From positions 248,001 through 312,000 of the forward strand of contig JAVCCK010000034.1 of assembly GCA_030765525.1 (NCBI GenBank): a stretch of 64,000 bases of DNA. Reading direction: 5' to 3'. Both the position numbers and the translations under genes were made by a program. This document shows positions 17,511 to 28,018 of the stretch, in pieces. The number at the start of each line of letters is the position of its first letter. The stretch's first letter is position 1. The notes under the pieces were generated by a model that ran no database searches, was not told the origin of the DNA, and worked only from the letters and a program-made list of their open reading frames with translations. Source of the DNA: Candidatus Lernaella stagnicola (GTDB lineage Bacteria > Lernaellota > Lernaellaia > Lernaellales > Lernaellaceae).

Positions 17511-18869
17511 TTATCCGCCGCAGCCGCCGTCGTCCTCTTCGTCCTCCGCCTCTTCATCGGCCAACGGCATCCCGCAATAGTCGGTCAAGCAAGATTCGAA
17601 AGTGCCGCATCCACCGGCGGCGATACTGGTGTCAAAGCACGTCTTGGCGCACGACCAGGGGCCGTTGTTGTCGTAGCAAAGCAAGACAGCGTCGTTATAA
17701 CTGATTTCCGATCCGCCGCTGTCGAGTTTCAGGCCGCATTGTTGGTACATCACGCCGACCATCTCGTAACACGCCGAGTGTCCCGGGCCGGTTGGGTCTT
17801 GCTCGCCCTCGTCCAATACGCGCACGTGCGTCGGTAGGACGACGCTGTCGTTTTTAGCGTAGGGGTCCTGCGCCGACCGCGAATGGCTTGCCACGAGTTC
17901 CACGTAGTACGTTCCGGCGGGTACGCCGGACGGCACGCTGACGGTCAAGTCGACCAACTGGCTCCCGTAGCCGGGGAAGGTGTCCCACACCACGGATTCG
18001 AGTTCGTACGATTGATTGTGGTCCGGGTAGGATAGCAGCGTGACGGTCACGCGGGCGTTGGATAGCTTGCCCCGGCCCAGCGAGGCCACCTGCAGGTCAT
18101 GGATACTGATTGAACCGCCCGTCGACACCATGCCCGGCGAGACGGTGGCCATCGGACACTTGGTTTTGCTCTCGCAATGGAAAGCGTAGACGCCGAAGTC
18201 ATATTGCCTGCCGACCCGTTCCGGGAAAATCGTATCCACGCCCATCGCGTCGTCCACGCCCAACACCCAGTAGTTCCACGGGTAGGCGTAATTCATGATC
18301 GTATTGTAACCGAGCCCTTTGCTCTCGCTGCTTTTGTAGTTGTAGTCGGCAAAGCCGATCGTGTGGCCCAACTCATGCAATAAGACGTGCTGGTACGCGA
18401 GCTCGGAGTCCGGGTCCTCCAATATCGCCCAGGTGTCGGTCGACCAGTCGTATTCGGGGTTGAAAGCGATATCCGACTCGGCCACGCAGTTCGAGTGGTC
18501 GACCCACGTGATGCACACGCCCGCGGCCGAACCCCAATGAAAGCCAAAGCGGCGGTACATTTCCGAGTCGTCGACGAAACCCTGGATTTCGTTGCGTCGG
18601 TTGCCGCCCCAATAGGAGTCACTGCCCGGCGGATTGGCCTTCGCCGTCATGATGTCGCCGAATGAAGCCCATTGGCCGATCATGCGCTCGTCCTGTTGTT
18701 CCCATGGGTCTTCGTTGTTGCCGAGCGGATAAATCATGTACGGGGCCGCGCAGCGCACGTAGTCGTGGATCGGCGGGTCGGCCGACGCCAGACACACCGC
18801 CAAACCGAGGGCCGCGATCAAACCGACGCAGACAACGCCGCGCCATCTCACTGCCCGTCTCCATGGCAT
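17511..18869 (-). CDS. Secreted matrixin-like zinc metalloprotease with an Asp third ligand
   Basis: 452 residues. N-terminal signal peptide of about 30 residues ending near ASA. The zinc site is HELGHTIGFAD: His165, Glu166, His169 and Asp175 in an HExxHxxGxxD motif, with the Met-turn NTIMNYAYP (Met192) about 20 residues later. This is the metzincin pattern, but the third ligand is Asp, as in snapalysin-type enzymes, not His as in most matrixins. ESDIAFNPEYDW before the site is typical of bacterial matrixin-like proteins. After the catalytic domain comes a beta-rich region (about 240-355) and a Cys-rich, acidic C-terminus ending EDDGGCGG. It overlaps the upstream secreted-protein gene by 22 nt, so the two are coupled. 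Confidence 0.85.
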   Translation of the reverse strand: MPWRRAVRWRGVVCVGLIAALGLAVCLASADPPIHDYVRCAAPYMIYPLGNNEDPWEQQDERMIGQWASFGDIMTAKANPPGSDSYWGGNRRNEIQGFVDDSEMYRRFGFHWGSAAGVCITWVDHSNCVAESDIAFNPEYDWSTDTWAILEDPDSELAYQHVLLHELGHTIGFADYNYKSSESKGLGYNTIMNYAYPWNYWVLGVDDAMGVDTIFPERVGRQYDFGVYAFHCESKTKCPMATVSPGMVSTGGSISIHDLQVASLGRGKLSNARVTVTLLSYPDHNQSYELESVVWDTFPGYGSQLVDLTVSVPSGVPAGTYYVELVASHSRSAQDPYAKNDSVVLPTHVRVLDEGEQDPTGPGHSACYEMVGVMYQQCGLKLDSGGSEISYNDAVLLCYDNNGPWSCAKTCFDTSIAAGGCGTFESCLTDYCGMPLADEEAEDEEDDGGCGG

Positions 18870-19555
18870 AGGGGATTCAGATACGCGATGAAATCGGCCA
18901 GCGTCATCAACTGCGCCCGATTTGTGGTACCGCGGGGGATCGGGCGCGCGCCGTCGATTCGCAGGCGCTGGGGGTCCGCGCTGTGTGGAGCCGGTACGGC
19001 CGGGCTGGCGGCGGGCGTGACGGCCTCGAATCGTCCTTGCGCGTTGGGCAGAATCACGTCGCCGATGCGCACTCCGTTGGGCGCATGCAGCAGGGCGTTG
19101 CCGCCGTAGTCGACGACGTAGTCTTTGCCGGTCGCCGGTTCGGTTTTGACACGGAACAGGCCCTGATTCAGGCCGATGATCGGGCTGGCATAAGCCTGTC
19201 CATCGTAGCGCGTGAAAACCACCAGACGTTCACCGACGGCAAAACGCGGCACGTGCGATACCCGCAGCCGCCGCGCACCATCAGCGCCGCCGGCGAAACG
19301 CAGTTCAACCACCGACGGGTCCGCTAATTGGCTCTTGCCCTTCAATACTTGCCCGATATCGAAACCGACGACCGTGGTAGGCAGGCCGGCGTCGTTGGGC
19401 TCCTCGGTGATCTGCCGCACCGTGCCGACAAAAACCACGTCGGCTTCGGCGGCCATCTGCTTAATATTCATAAATGCCGGACGGGCCGCGGCAAACGTAA
19501 CACCCAAAGCCAGGAGAGCCGCCAGCACCGCGAGATATGGAACCGAGCGTTTCAT
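18848..19555 (-). CDS. Secreted protein paired with the metalloprotease
   Basis: 235 residues with a clear signal peptide (MKRSVPYLAVLAALLALGVT, cleavage near AAA). The mature part starts with an ADVVFVGTVRQI strand-and-helix segment, then VLKGKS and a VVELRFAGG strand, a beta-rich fold. From memory, proteins of this look recur beside matrixin-like proteases in Myxococcota-type genomes; I have not verified that. Its stop lies 22 nt inside the protease gene, so translation is coupled. It may be a partner, substrate-delivery factor or inhibitor; the sequence does not decide. Confidence 0.7.
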   Translation of the reverse strand: MKRSVPYLAVLAALLALGVTFAAARPAFMNIKQMAAEADVVFVGTVRQITEEPNDAGLPTTVVGFDIGQVLKGKSQLADPSVVELRFAGGADGARRLRVSHVPRFAVGERLVVFTRYDGQAYASPIIGLNQGLFRVKTEPATGKDYVVDYGGNALLHAPNGVRIGDVILPNAQGRFEAVTPAASPAVPAPHSADPQRLRIDGARPIPRGTTNRAQLMTLADFIAYLNPLCHGDGQ

Positions 19556-19576
19556 ATTGAACCTCCGTATCCTTAG

Positions 19577-21861
<2,285 letters not shown>

Positions 21862-21871
21862 TGGGCGTGGC

Positions 21872-22969
21872 ATGAACCGTCCCCTGGTGACGACCGGCGC
21901 CGCCCGGCTGGCGGCCGACTCCGGGGCTTGGCTTGACGGCGTCCGCGTCGGCCTACTCGCGCATCCGGCTTCGGTTCTGCCGGATTATTCGACGTTGCAC
22001 GATCGGCTGATCGACCTTCCCGACGTCGACCTCACCGTATTGTTCGGACCGGAACACGGCATTTTCGCCACGGCGCAGGATCAAGTGGGCGTCGGCGAAT
22101 CGACCTACCGCGGCGTGCCGGTTTACTCGCTTTACGGCGAGACCGCCGCGACGTTGCGCCCCTCGGCCGAGGCGTTAGCCCGGTGCGACACGCTGGTCGT
22201 CGACCTGCAGGATATCGGCGCGCGCTATTACACCTACGTGTACACGATGGCGTATTGCCTGGAAGAGTGTGCGCGGCACGGCACGCGGGTCATTGTTTGC
22301 GACCGGCCCAATCCACTCGGTGGCGAAATCGAGGAGGGGCCGGTTCTCGACCGGGCGTTTGCATCCTTTATCGGGCGCTTTCCGATGCCCGTGCGGCACG
22401 CGAAAACCATCGGCGAACTGGCGCGGCTGTGGAACGACGCCGAAGGGTGGAACGCGGATCTGCAAGTTATCGACATGCTCGGTTGGCGGCGCTCGATGTG
22501 GTTCGATGAAACGGGTCTGCCCTTTGTCGCGCCAAGTCCGAACATGCCGACGTTGGCGACGGCAACCGTCTACCCTGGCGGCTGCTTGTTGGAAGGCACG
22601 AATTTATCGGAGGGCAGGGGGACCACGCAGCCTTTTGAAACAGTCGGCGCGCCGTGGCTGAACGGCCGCGAGTTGGCCGACCGGCTCAATCAACGGGGGC
22701 TTCCCGGCGTGACCTTCCGTCCCGTTGAATTCATCCCGACTTTTCACAAGTACGCGGGCGAGGTCTGCGGCGGCGTGTTCGTGCACGTCACCGACCGCGA
22801 TAGCTTCCGGTCGTTCGATGCTTATGTGGAATTGATTAAGGCCGCGCGGAAACAGGCGCCCGGCGATTTTGCCTGGCGCACGGAACCCTACGAGTTTGAA
22901 AACGATCGCCCGGCCTTCGATCTACTATGCGGCACGGACCGCATTCGCCGGGACATCGAGATCGGCTGA
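21872..22969 (+). CDS. namZ: DUF1343 protein, NamZ-type exo-beta-N-acetylmuramidase
   Basis: 366 residues. Motifs LFGPEHGIF, GVPVYSLYGE, VVDLQDIGARYYTY, CDRPNPLGG and EGTNLSEGRGT are the conserved blocks of the YbbC/DUF1343 family, whose studied members (NamZ, GH171) cleave N-acetylmuramic acid from peptidoglycan ends. The acidic residues in PEHG and in the EGTNLSEGRGT block are likely active-site positions. ATG 21872 has no signal peptide, so the form here would be cytoplasmic unless a start was missed, pointing to recycling of imported muropeptides. Located 10 nt after manC. Confidence 0.9.
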   Translation: MNRPLVTTGAARLAADSGAWLDGVRVGLLAHPASVLPDYSTLHDRLIDLPDVDLTVLFGPEHGIFATAQDQVGVGESTYRGVPVYSLYGETAATLRPSAEALARCDTLVVDLQDIGARYYTYVYTMAYCLEECARHGTRVIVCDRPNPLGGEIEEGPVLDRAFASFIGRFPMPVRHAKTIGELARLWNDAEGWNADLQVIDMLGWRRSMWFDETGLPFVAPSPNMPTLATATVYPGGCLLEGTNLSEGRGTTQPFETVGAPWLNGRELADRLNQRGLPGVTFRPVEFIPTFHKYAGEVCGGVFVHVTDRDSFRSFDAYVELIKAARKQAPGDFAWRTEPYEFENDRPAFDLLCGTDRIRRDIEIG

Positions 22970-22976
22970 CCGGCGC

Positions 22977-24074
22977 TCAGTACACCGTGACGAAGGTGTG
23001 ATACACCCAACCCATCGTCCCGTCCGGCAGCATGACCAAGTACCAGTTCATGTCTTTTTTCAGCACGCGCACTTCGGTGCCGTCCGCCGTGATCGCAATT
23101 GGGTCGGCGATGGCCATGGGACGCCGCAGCAGCGAAATCTTTTCGACGCCGCCCAGCACGCCAGGGCGACTGGCGTTCAAATCAACTTTGACGCCGATGC
23201 CCTCGGGCCTGCCGCGCGATCCCGGAGCCGGTGTCGTGCCGACCCACTGGGAATCCGAAGGGTTGTCCGCCGGCTCGGCATTGTCTTCGCCTTTCAGGCG
23301 GCTCGGAACGGGGAATTTCGGATGGTTCTGCCGCTCGGGCAACCCGGAGAAGACGCCGCGAATGGCGACGCGCAGGGTGCCGACGCGTTGGGGTCCCGAA
23401 ATCGGCAGCTTGGCTTGATACACGATTTTGCCGTCGATGGCTCGCACCATCACCACGCCGATCATCGAGGCGGCCGCCGTGTCGAGCGCCGGTCCTATCG
23501 CGAGCGGCGGCGCGTCCGGGGAAGAATCTTCTTTCCGCGAAATGGCGTACACCAGCGCCAGCGTATCGGCCTGAAAACGTCCGGCGATTTCGCGGGTGAT
23601 TTTCGAATCCATCGTTATCTCGCCGTCGTAAGCCCGGCGGGCCGCTTTCCATAGTTCCACCACCGCGGCGGTGGTTTTCTCGGTGCGGCAAATAGTCGGA
23701 TCGAGGTGCACCGGCAGATCCCGCAAATAAAGTTCGGCTTCTTCTTTCTCCGCAACGAGTTGTTGGCCGCTGCGGTGAGCGCCGATAAAGTATTTCTTTT
23801 GCGCGACCAGCTTCATTTTCGCGCCGGTAATCGCCAGTTCCACCGCATCGTTAACGTCGGTCGCCAAGTCGATCGACTCGGAGATCGCCAAGTATTGTCG
23901 ATAATCCGGCGCCCGCAGAATATAGGAAGCGTCGATGAACAGCGCCACGCGGTCCGGCAATGCGGTGGTTGGAGCGACGGATTCCCGCCAGGGGAACGTG
24001 GTGGTGGGCGCCGATGCGCAAGCCGCCAACAACAAAACGGTAACGATCAACGCCGATACGAACCTCGCGCGCAT
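22977..24074 (-). CDS. Lipoprotein with C-terminal SH3-like domain
   Basis: 365 residues. Lipoprotein signal peptide with lipobox LAAC (Cys19). The central part has two alpha/beta stretches (ALFIDASYILRAPDYRQYL; TLALVYAISRKEDSS). The last 70 residues, with ITADGTEVRVLKKDMNWYLV and DGTMGWVYHTFV, are a bacterial SH3-type cell-wall-binding fold. It is convergent with namZ (7 nt apart) and divergent from the propeller lipoprotein. An envelope or peptidoglycan-contacting role is inferred; no catalytic motif. Confidence 0.7.
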   Translation of the reverse strand: MRARFVSALIVTVLLLAACASAPTTTFPWRESVAPTTALPDRVALFIDASYILRAPDYRQYLAISESIDLATDVNDAVELAITGAKMKLVAQKKYFIGAHRSGQQLVAEKEEAELYLRDLPVHLDPTICRTEKTTAAVVELWKAARRAYDGEITMDSKITREIAGRFQADTLALVYAISRKEDSSPDAPPLAIGPALDTAAASMIGVVMVRAIDGKIVYQAKLPISGPQRVGTLRVAIRGVFSGLPERQNHPKFPVPSRLKGEDNAEPADNPSDSQWVGTTPAPGSRGRPEGIGVKVDLNASRPGVLGGVEKISLLRRPMAIADPIAITADGTEVRVLKKDMNWYLVMLPDGTMGWVYHTFVTVY

Positions 24075-24148
24075 TGTCGGACTCCTTCACGTGCCTAGTT
24101 GTCCTTCATTCTTAGCAGAACCGGAGCGGTGTTTCCAGATACGGGCCT

Positions 24149-24178
24149 TTGAATGTGCGGCCGTATTCATACTACTAT
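24149..24178 (+). promoter_or_regulatory. Sigma-70-like promoter for the propeller lipoprotein/cytochrome unit
   Basis: TTGAAT at 24149-24154, 18-nt spacer, TACTAT at 24173-24178. Start of transcription would be near 24185, about 38 nt before ATG 24223. Confidence 0.4.
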
Positions 24179-24222
24179 ATTGGGCCATGACAAAAAGCGA
24201 ATTGCATTTACGGAGGGGTTTG

Positions 24223-25401
24223 ATGACCGCCGAGCTCTCGCGCCGGCTGTTTCTTGTTTGCTGTCTCGTTTTGTTGATAGTCGGCTGCGGAGGCGCGGGC
24301 GAGGAAACGAACGATCGGCAAATCGCCGACGACGACTCGGCCGAAGAGGACGGCAATTCCCTTGACGGTCCGGCGGGCGCCGAAATCGACGACGACAATG
24401 ATGATGATGACGATAACGATAACGACAGCTCCCCCGCGGGTTTTCCGAATATCGATTGGGCGGGTCTCGAAAACCCCATCTTGGCGCGGCCCGATCGCAT
24501 GCTCAAAGACCAAGCCGTCGTTTACCACAACGGTTGGTTTCACATTTTCGCCTCGACGCGGTTCGTAAACGGCGACGCGTCGGAAAACATTGCGCGACAA
24601 CGAATGTACAAAACCCGCGACTTTCGCAACTACGAAGAATGGTGGGACGACGACCTCGGCTACGTCGGCTCGCCGGATGTCATCCGCATGGGCGATCGAT
24701 GGTTCATGGCGTTCTGGAAACCACTTAATCTCAATTTCGAAGAAATGAGCCGTCTGTACTATTCCACGTCGGAGGATTTGGTCGATTGGTCGAAGGACAA
24801 ACCGTTGCTGCCCGGGGTGCAGCCATTCCAGCGGCACACGCACAGCGCCCTGGCGGAAGTCGACGGATATGTCGTGCTTGGCTATAAGCACTGGGAGCAG
24901 TTTTCCATAACCCGGTCGGTCGAAGCCGCGCTTGACCCTTACGCCTGGCTCGACCCGGTAATCGCTTACCCCGGCGGTTACGAGGATTGGGCCGAGAATT
25001 ACCAGTTCCTCAGCATCGACGGTGCGTGGCGCATGATCGCCACCTCCAACGTGACAACCGGCAAATACTCCAGCGGCCGCGAGCCGTTCATCTATCGGGC
25101 GCGCAACGGCGGCGTCGCATTTCCCGACTGGCAGTACTGGGAGGAACGCACGCATCTGGAAGTGCCGTTCGAAGACTGGAATCAAATCCTGCATGCCGAT
25201 TCGGCGTATTTGTGCGACTGGCGCGAATACGACGGCTATTTCTATTTGTTTTACGCCGGCGCTAACGACAGCGCGTCTTTTCAGGGACGCGGGCACGGCA
25301 AAATCGGCGTCGCCCGTTCGGCCGATCTGGTCGAATGGAAACTACCCGGCGTAAACAATGAAGGGCAAACACCGAACCCTGGGTGGGAGGAAGCGTTATG
25401 A
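24223..25401 (+). CDS. Lipoprotein with Asp-rich linker and glycosidase-like beta-propeller
   Basis: 392 residues. Lipobox IVGC with Cys22, then a very acidic linker (DDDNDDDDDNDND at about 57-69) that spaces the folded part from the membrane. The body has repeated beta sheets with AVVYHNGWFHIFAS, SPDVIRMGDRWFMAFW and LYYSTSEDLVDWS, the pattern of five-bladed propellers of the GH43/GH32/GH130 superfamily; catalytic acids are not certain, so enzyme or binding protein is open. ATG 24223 is chosen because GGAGG lies 6 nt upstream; ATG 24187 has no such site. It overlaps the cytochrome gene by 4 nt. Confidence 0.75.
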   Translation: MTAELSRRLFLVCCLVLLIVGCGGAGEETNDRQIADDDSAEEDGNSLDGPAGAEIDDDNDDDDDNDNDSSPAGFPNIDWAGLENPILARPDRMLKDQAVVYHNGWFHIFASTRFVNGDASENIARQRMYKTRDFRNYEEWWDDDLGYVGSPDVIRMGDRWFMAFWKPLNLNFEEMSRLYYSTSEDLVDWSKDKPLLPGVQPFQRHTHSALAEVDGYVVLGYKHWEQFSITRSVEAALDPYAWLDPVIAYPGGYEDWAENYQFLSIDGAWRMIATSNVTTGKYSSGREPFIYRARNGGVAFPDWQYWEERTHLEVPFEDWNQILHADSAYLCDWREYDGYFYLFYAGANDSASFQGRGHGKIGVARSADLVEWKLPGVNNEGQTPNPGWEEAL

Positions 25402-25772
25402 AAAAATATTTGTTGTTAGCGTTCGCGCTGGCGCTGGTGATCACGGCGGTCTGGGCGGCTGATGTGCCGGAGACGGTCGACCTCTCGCCGTACGTGAAAG
25501 TGACGGTCGTTTCGAAGTTCGACCACAAACAGCACGTTGAAACCGGCCAACTCGAATGCACGAAATGCCACCACAAGTGGGGCGGCGGCGAAGAGGAAGC
25601 GGTACAGAAATGCAGTGCCTGCCACAAGGAAGAGGACGGCGAGACCTCTTCGGCCAAAACCGCGTTCCATAAAATGTGCAAGGATTGCCACAAGGAACAA
25701 AAGGAGCAGGGCAAGACGCCGCCCGTCACGTGCAGCCAATGCCACGTGAAGAAGCTGGACGAGCCCGCCTAG
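25398..25772 (+). CDS. Tetraheme cytochrome c, c3-like
   Basis: 124 residues with a Sec signal peptide (about 1-21). Four CxxCH haem motifs begin at Cys54, Cys72, Cys94 and Cys112. Extra histidines at 43, 46, 59 and 91 supply four distal ligands, the bis-His pattern of class III cytochromes; FDHKQH before the first haem is typical. It is a small periplasmic low-potential electron carrier. ATG 25398 has GGGAGG 7 nt upstream and overlaps the stop of the propeller lipoprotein, so the two are co-translated, an unusual pairing. Its stop overlaps the convergent GH31 gene by 4 nt. Confidence 0.9.
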   Translation: MKKYLLLAFALALVITAVWAADVPETVDLSPYVKVTVVSKFDHKQHVETGQLECTKCHHKWGGGEEEAVQKCSACHKEEDGETSSAKTAFHKMCKDCHKEQKEQGKTPPVTCSQCHVKKLDEPA

Positions 25773-27853
25773 TTTTTCGGGAGCGCGCGAATCGCGGCCA
25801 CGATGTCGTCCAGCGCGCCGACGCGTGCGAAAACTGCCGGTTGGCCGACGAGCGCCGCCGCCCGCGTCACTTGGCGGCCGCTAAATGTTTCGCCGGTGAA
25901 CACGTTTTCCCATTGTCCGTCGGGGAAGTAGACGGTGACTTCCTTGACGCCTTTTTCCACGACCGGTGCAAACACCATGTCCTCGCCGATCATCCACTGC
26001 CGGTGTGCTGAGTAGGCTGGTTCCCAATCGGGATCGACCAGCGCCGTGTGGCGAACAATCGGCAGCCCCGTCGCCTGCGCCTCTTCCGCCAGTTCCCTGA
26101 AATAGGGAAACATGGCCGCGTGAATTTTGCCGAATCGCGCGAACATGGCCAGGGTATCGGCGGCGGAATCGAACTGGTGATTTTCGAGTTTCTGCAAGCC
26201 ATCATGATTGCGCATCACGGGCGTGAAGGCTCCCAGTTCCGTCCAACGCCAGAAGAGTTCCTTTTCGCGCGGGCCGCCCGAAAAACCGCCGATGTCGTGC
26301 GAGAAGAAGGGAATGCCCGCCAACCCGAGGGTCAACCCGGCGGCAATCACCGTCGGGAAACCGTCGGCCTCGTCCCAGGTGGCCTCCTGGTCGCCCGCCC
26401 ACACGATCTGCGCCGTCTGGTGGTCGCCGGTGTAGCCGCTACGGGTGAATATCGCGAAGTCGCCGTCCGGATAGGCCTGCTCGAGCACCTCGCGATTGAT
26501 GCGGTGCCATTGGCTGGGATAGCGGTTGTGATACCACGCCGCGTCGCCCTCGTGCAGCGCCGCGTTGTAGGGCAGCCACTCGCCGAAATCGCACATCCAA
26601 CCCTTCATACCCAGGTCCACCGCGCGCCGGGCGTAATGCTTGAAGTACGCCACCGCACCGGGATCGGTCAGGTCGACGAGCGTTCCGACAAACGTGCTGA
26701 TGGGAAACAGGTAGGGATCGCCGCGAGGGGTTTCGATCAGGTAACCGCGCTCCCGCATTTCGTTGTAGTGCTCGTAGGCCGGGGCGACAAATGGATTGAA
26801 GTAGCCCAAGAAGCGCACGCCTTCTTCGGCCAGCGCGTCGATGAATCCCGGCAAGAACGGATACAACTCTTCGTCGTGAATCCACCGGTACTTCACACCG
26901 TAGTTGCCCAAACCGAAATTCCGAATGCCCAGCCAATCCTGCGCCCACACCGCGGTGACCGGCACGCCCGCGTCCAGCGCGTTGCGCACCCGCTGCGCGA
27001 CAAGTTCCGTGCCGCCCTGCGCGGCGATCCAGACGCCCTCGAAGGCCCAATCGGGAGGCAACGTTTTAGGGCGTCCGACCTCTTGGGTCAGTTGGCCGAT
27101 GACGTCGTAGCCCGTCGGTCCCGGAAACAGAAGAATGCTTGCGCCGCGGCCATTCCACACTTCCAGCGTCCATTCCTGCGGCGTGGCGGAACCTAGGTCG
27201 AAGCGCGAGAACTCGCTGTTTTCTAGCAGTAAGCCCTTGCCGGCCTCCGGGTCGAGGAAGTAGGGCATTGGGAAATAGGTTTCGAGCTTGCTGCCGAAGG
27301 GGGGCAGCGCCGGATAGGCCAGCCGGCCCAAGCCCTGCTCGGCGACCCATATCGGCACCCGCTTGCCGCGCATTTCGATGAAATTGTATTGCTCGCCGAA
27401 GCCCCAAAATCGGGCACCGTCCTCGAGGCGAAAGCGCAGTTTCAGCCCGTCATAACCGGCTTGCTCAACGGCCACGCGCATGCGCAGATTGTCGCCCGCG
27501 GCGTGTTCGAAGATGATAGCTCCGACGATTTCGCCGCCCGCCGTGATATAGGGGCGTCCGTCACGCAGGCTGATTTGAAAGTGACTCGCCTTCTCGTTTT
27601 TGGTCTGAAAGCGAAACTGGCCGAACAGCATCGGCACCTGCACGTCGAAGGTGAGGGCGTCGACGCCGGTAACGGCTTGCATGAGGCGCTCGCCGTACCA
27701 GATTTCCAGGGCGCCGTCGTCGCCTGCCAGCCAATGCCAGCCGGGCGGATGAACGAAGGCGGAGGAATTGTCGTCGTCATCATCGTCGCCGGCGCACGAC
27801 GCCAGCGCGACAGTCACCAACAAAAGAGCGAGTAAGAAAACGTATTTGCGCAT
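25769..27853 (-). CDS. GH31 glycoside hydrolase lipoprotein, YihQ-like
   Basis: 694 residues. Lipobox LASC (Cys20) followed by an Asp-rich stretch, so it is anchored in the envelope. The GH31 core is complete: FGFGEQYNF at 150-158, WAQDW at 303-307, nucleophile Asp422 in GWMCDFGEWLP, acid/base Asp488 in WAGDQ, and FFSHDIGGF. These blocks are closest, from memory, to sulfoquinovosidase YihQ (GEQ, EQGVGR, WAQDWSGIR, MADFGE). The KRxxW region I recall as reading the sulfonate in YihQ is replaced here by GNYGVKYRW, so the substrate is likely a different alpha-glycoside. A retaining alpha-glycosidase is well supported; specificity is not. Confidence 0.9.
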   Translation of the reverse strand: MRKYVFLLALLLVTVALASCAGDDDDDDNSSAFVHPPGWHWLAGDDGALEIWYGERLMQAVTGVDALTFDVQVPMLFGQFRFQTKNEKASHFQISLRDGRPYITAGGEIVGAIIFEHAAGDNLRMRVAVEQAGYDGLKLRFRLEDGARFWGFGEQYNFIEMRGKRVPIWVAEQGLGRLAYPALPPFGSKLETYFPMPYFLDPEAGKGLLLENSEFSRFDLGSATPQEWTLEVWNGRGASILLFPGPTGYDVIGQLTQEVGRPKTLPPDWAFEGVWIAAQGGTELVAQRVRNALDAGVPVTAVWAQDWLGIRNFGLGNYGVKYRWIHDEELYPFLPGFIDALAEEGVRFLGYFNPFVAPAYEHYNEMRERGYLIETPRGDPYLFPISTFVGTLVDLTDPGAVAYFKHYARRAVDLGMKGWMCDFGEWLPYNAALHEGDAAWYHNRYPSQWHRINREVLEQAYPDGDFAIFTRSGYTGDHQTAQIVWAGDQEATWDEADGFPTVIAAGLTLGLAGIPFFSHDIGGFSGGPREKELFWRWTELGAFTPVMRNHDGLQKLENHQFDSAADTLAMFARFGKIHAAMFPYFRELAEEAQATGLPIVRHTALVDPDWEPAYSAHRQWMIGEDMVFAPVVEKGVKEVTVYFPDGQWENVFTGETFSGRQVTRAAALVGQPAVFARVGALDDIVAAIRALPKN

Positions 27854-27972
27854 ACCGCATTCCTAAGATTACTTTGCGACGGCTTGATGGCCCGCACGTT
27901 CATTCTTTCGAGAGTGCGCTTCTTACGCAAGACCCGCTTCATCATGTTGTTGCGGCGTCGACGTGGGGCCAT

Positions 27973-27999
27973 AAAAAAAGGCGCGCCGCGGCGCGCCTT
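27973..27999 (-). terminator. Rho-independent terminator of the flotillin operon
   Basis: A perfect inverted repeat of 10-bp arms, AAGGCGCGCC-GC-GGCGCGCCTT, followed on the minus strand by a seven-T run. It lies 20 nt after the flotillin stop. Confidence 0.85.
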
Positions 28000-28018
28000 G
28001 GGACGTTATGTTCGTGCC

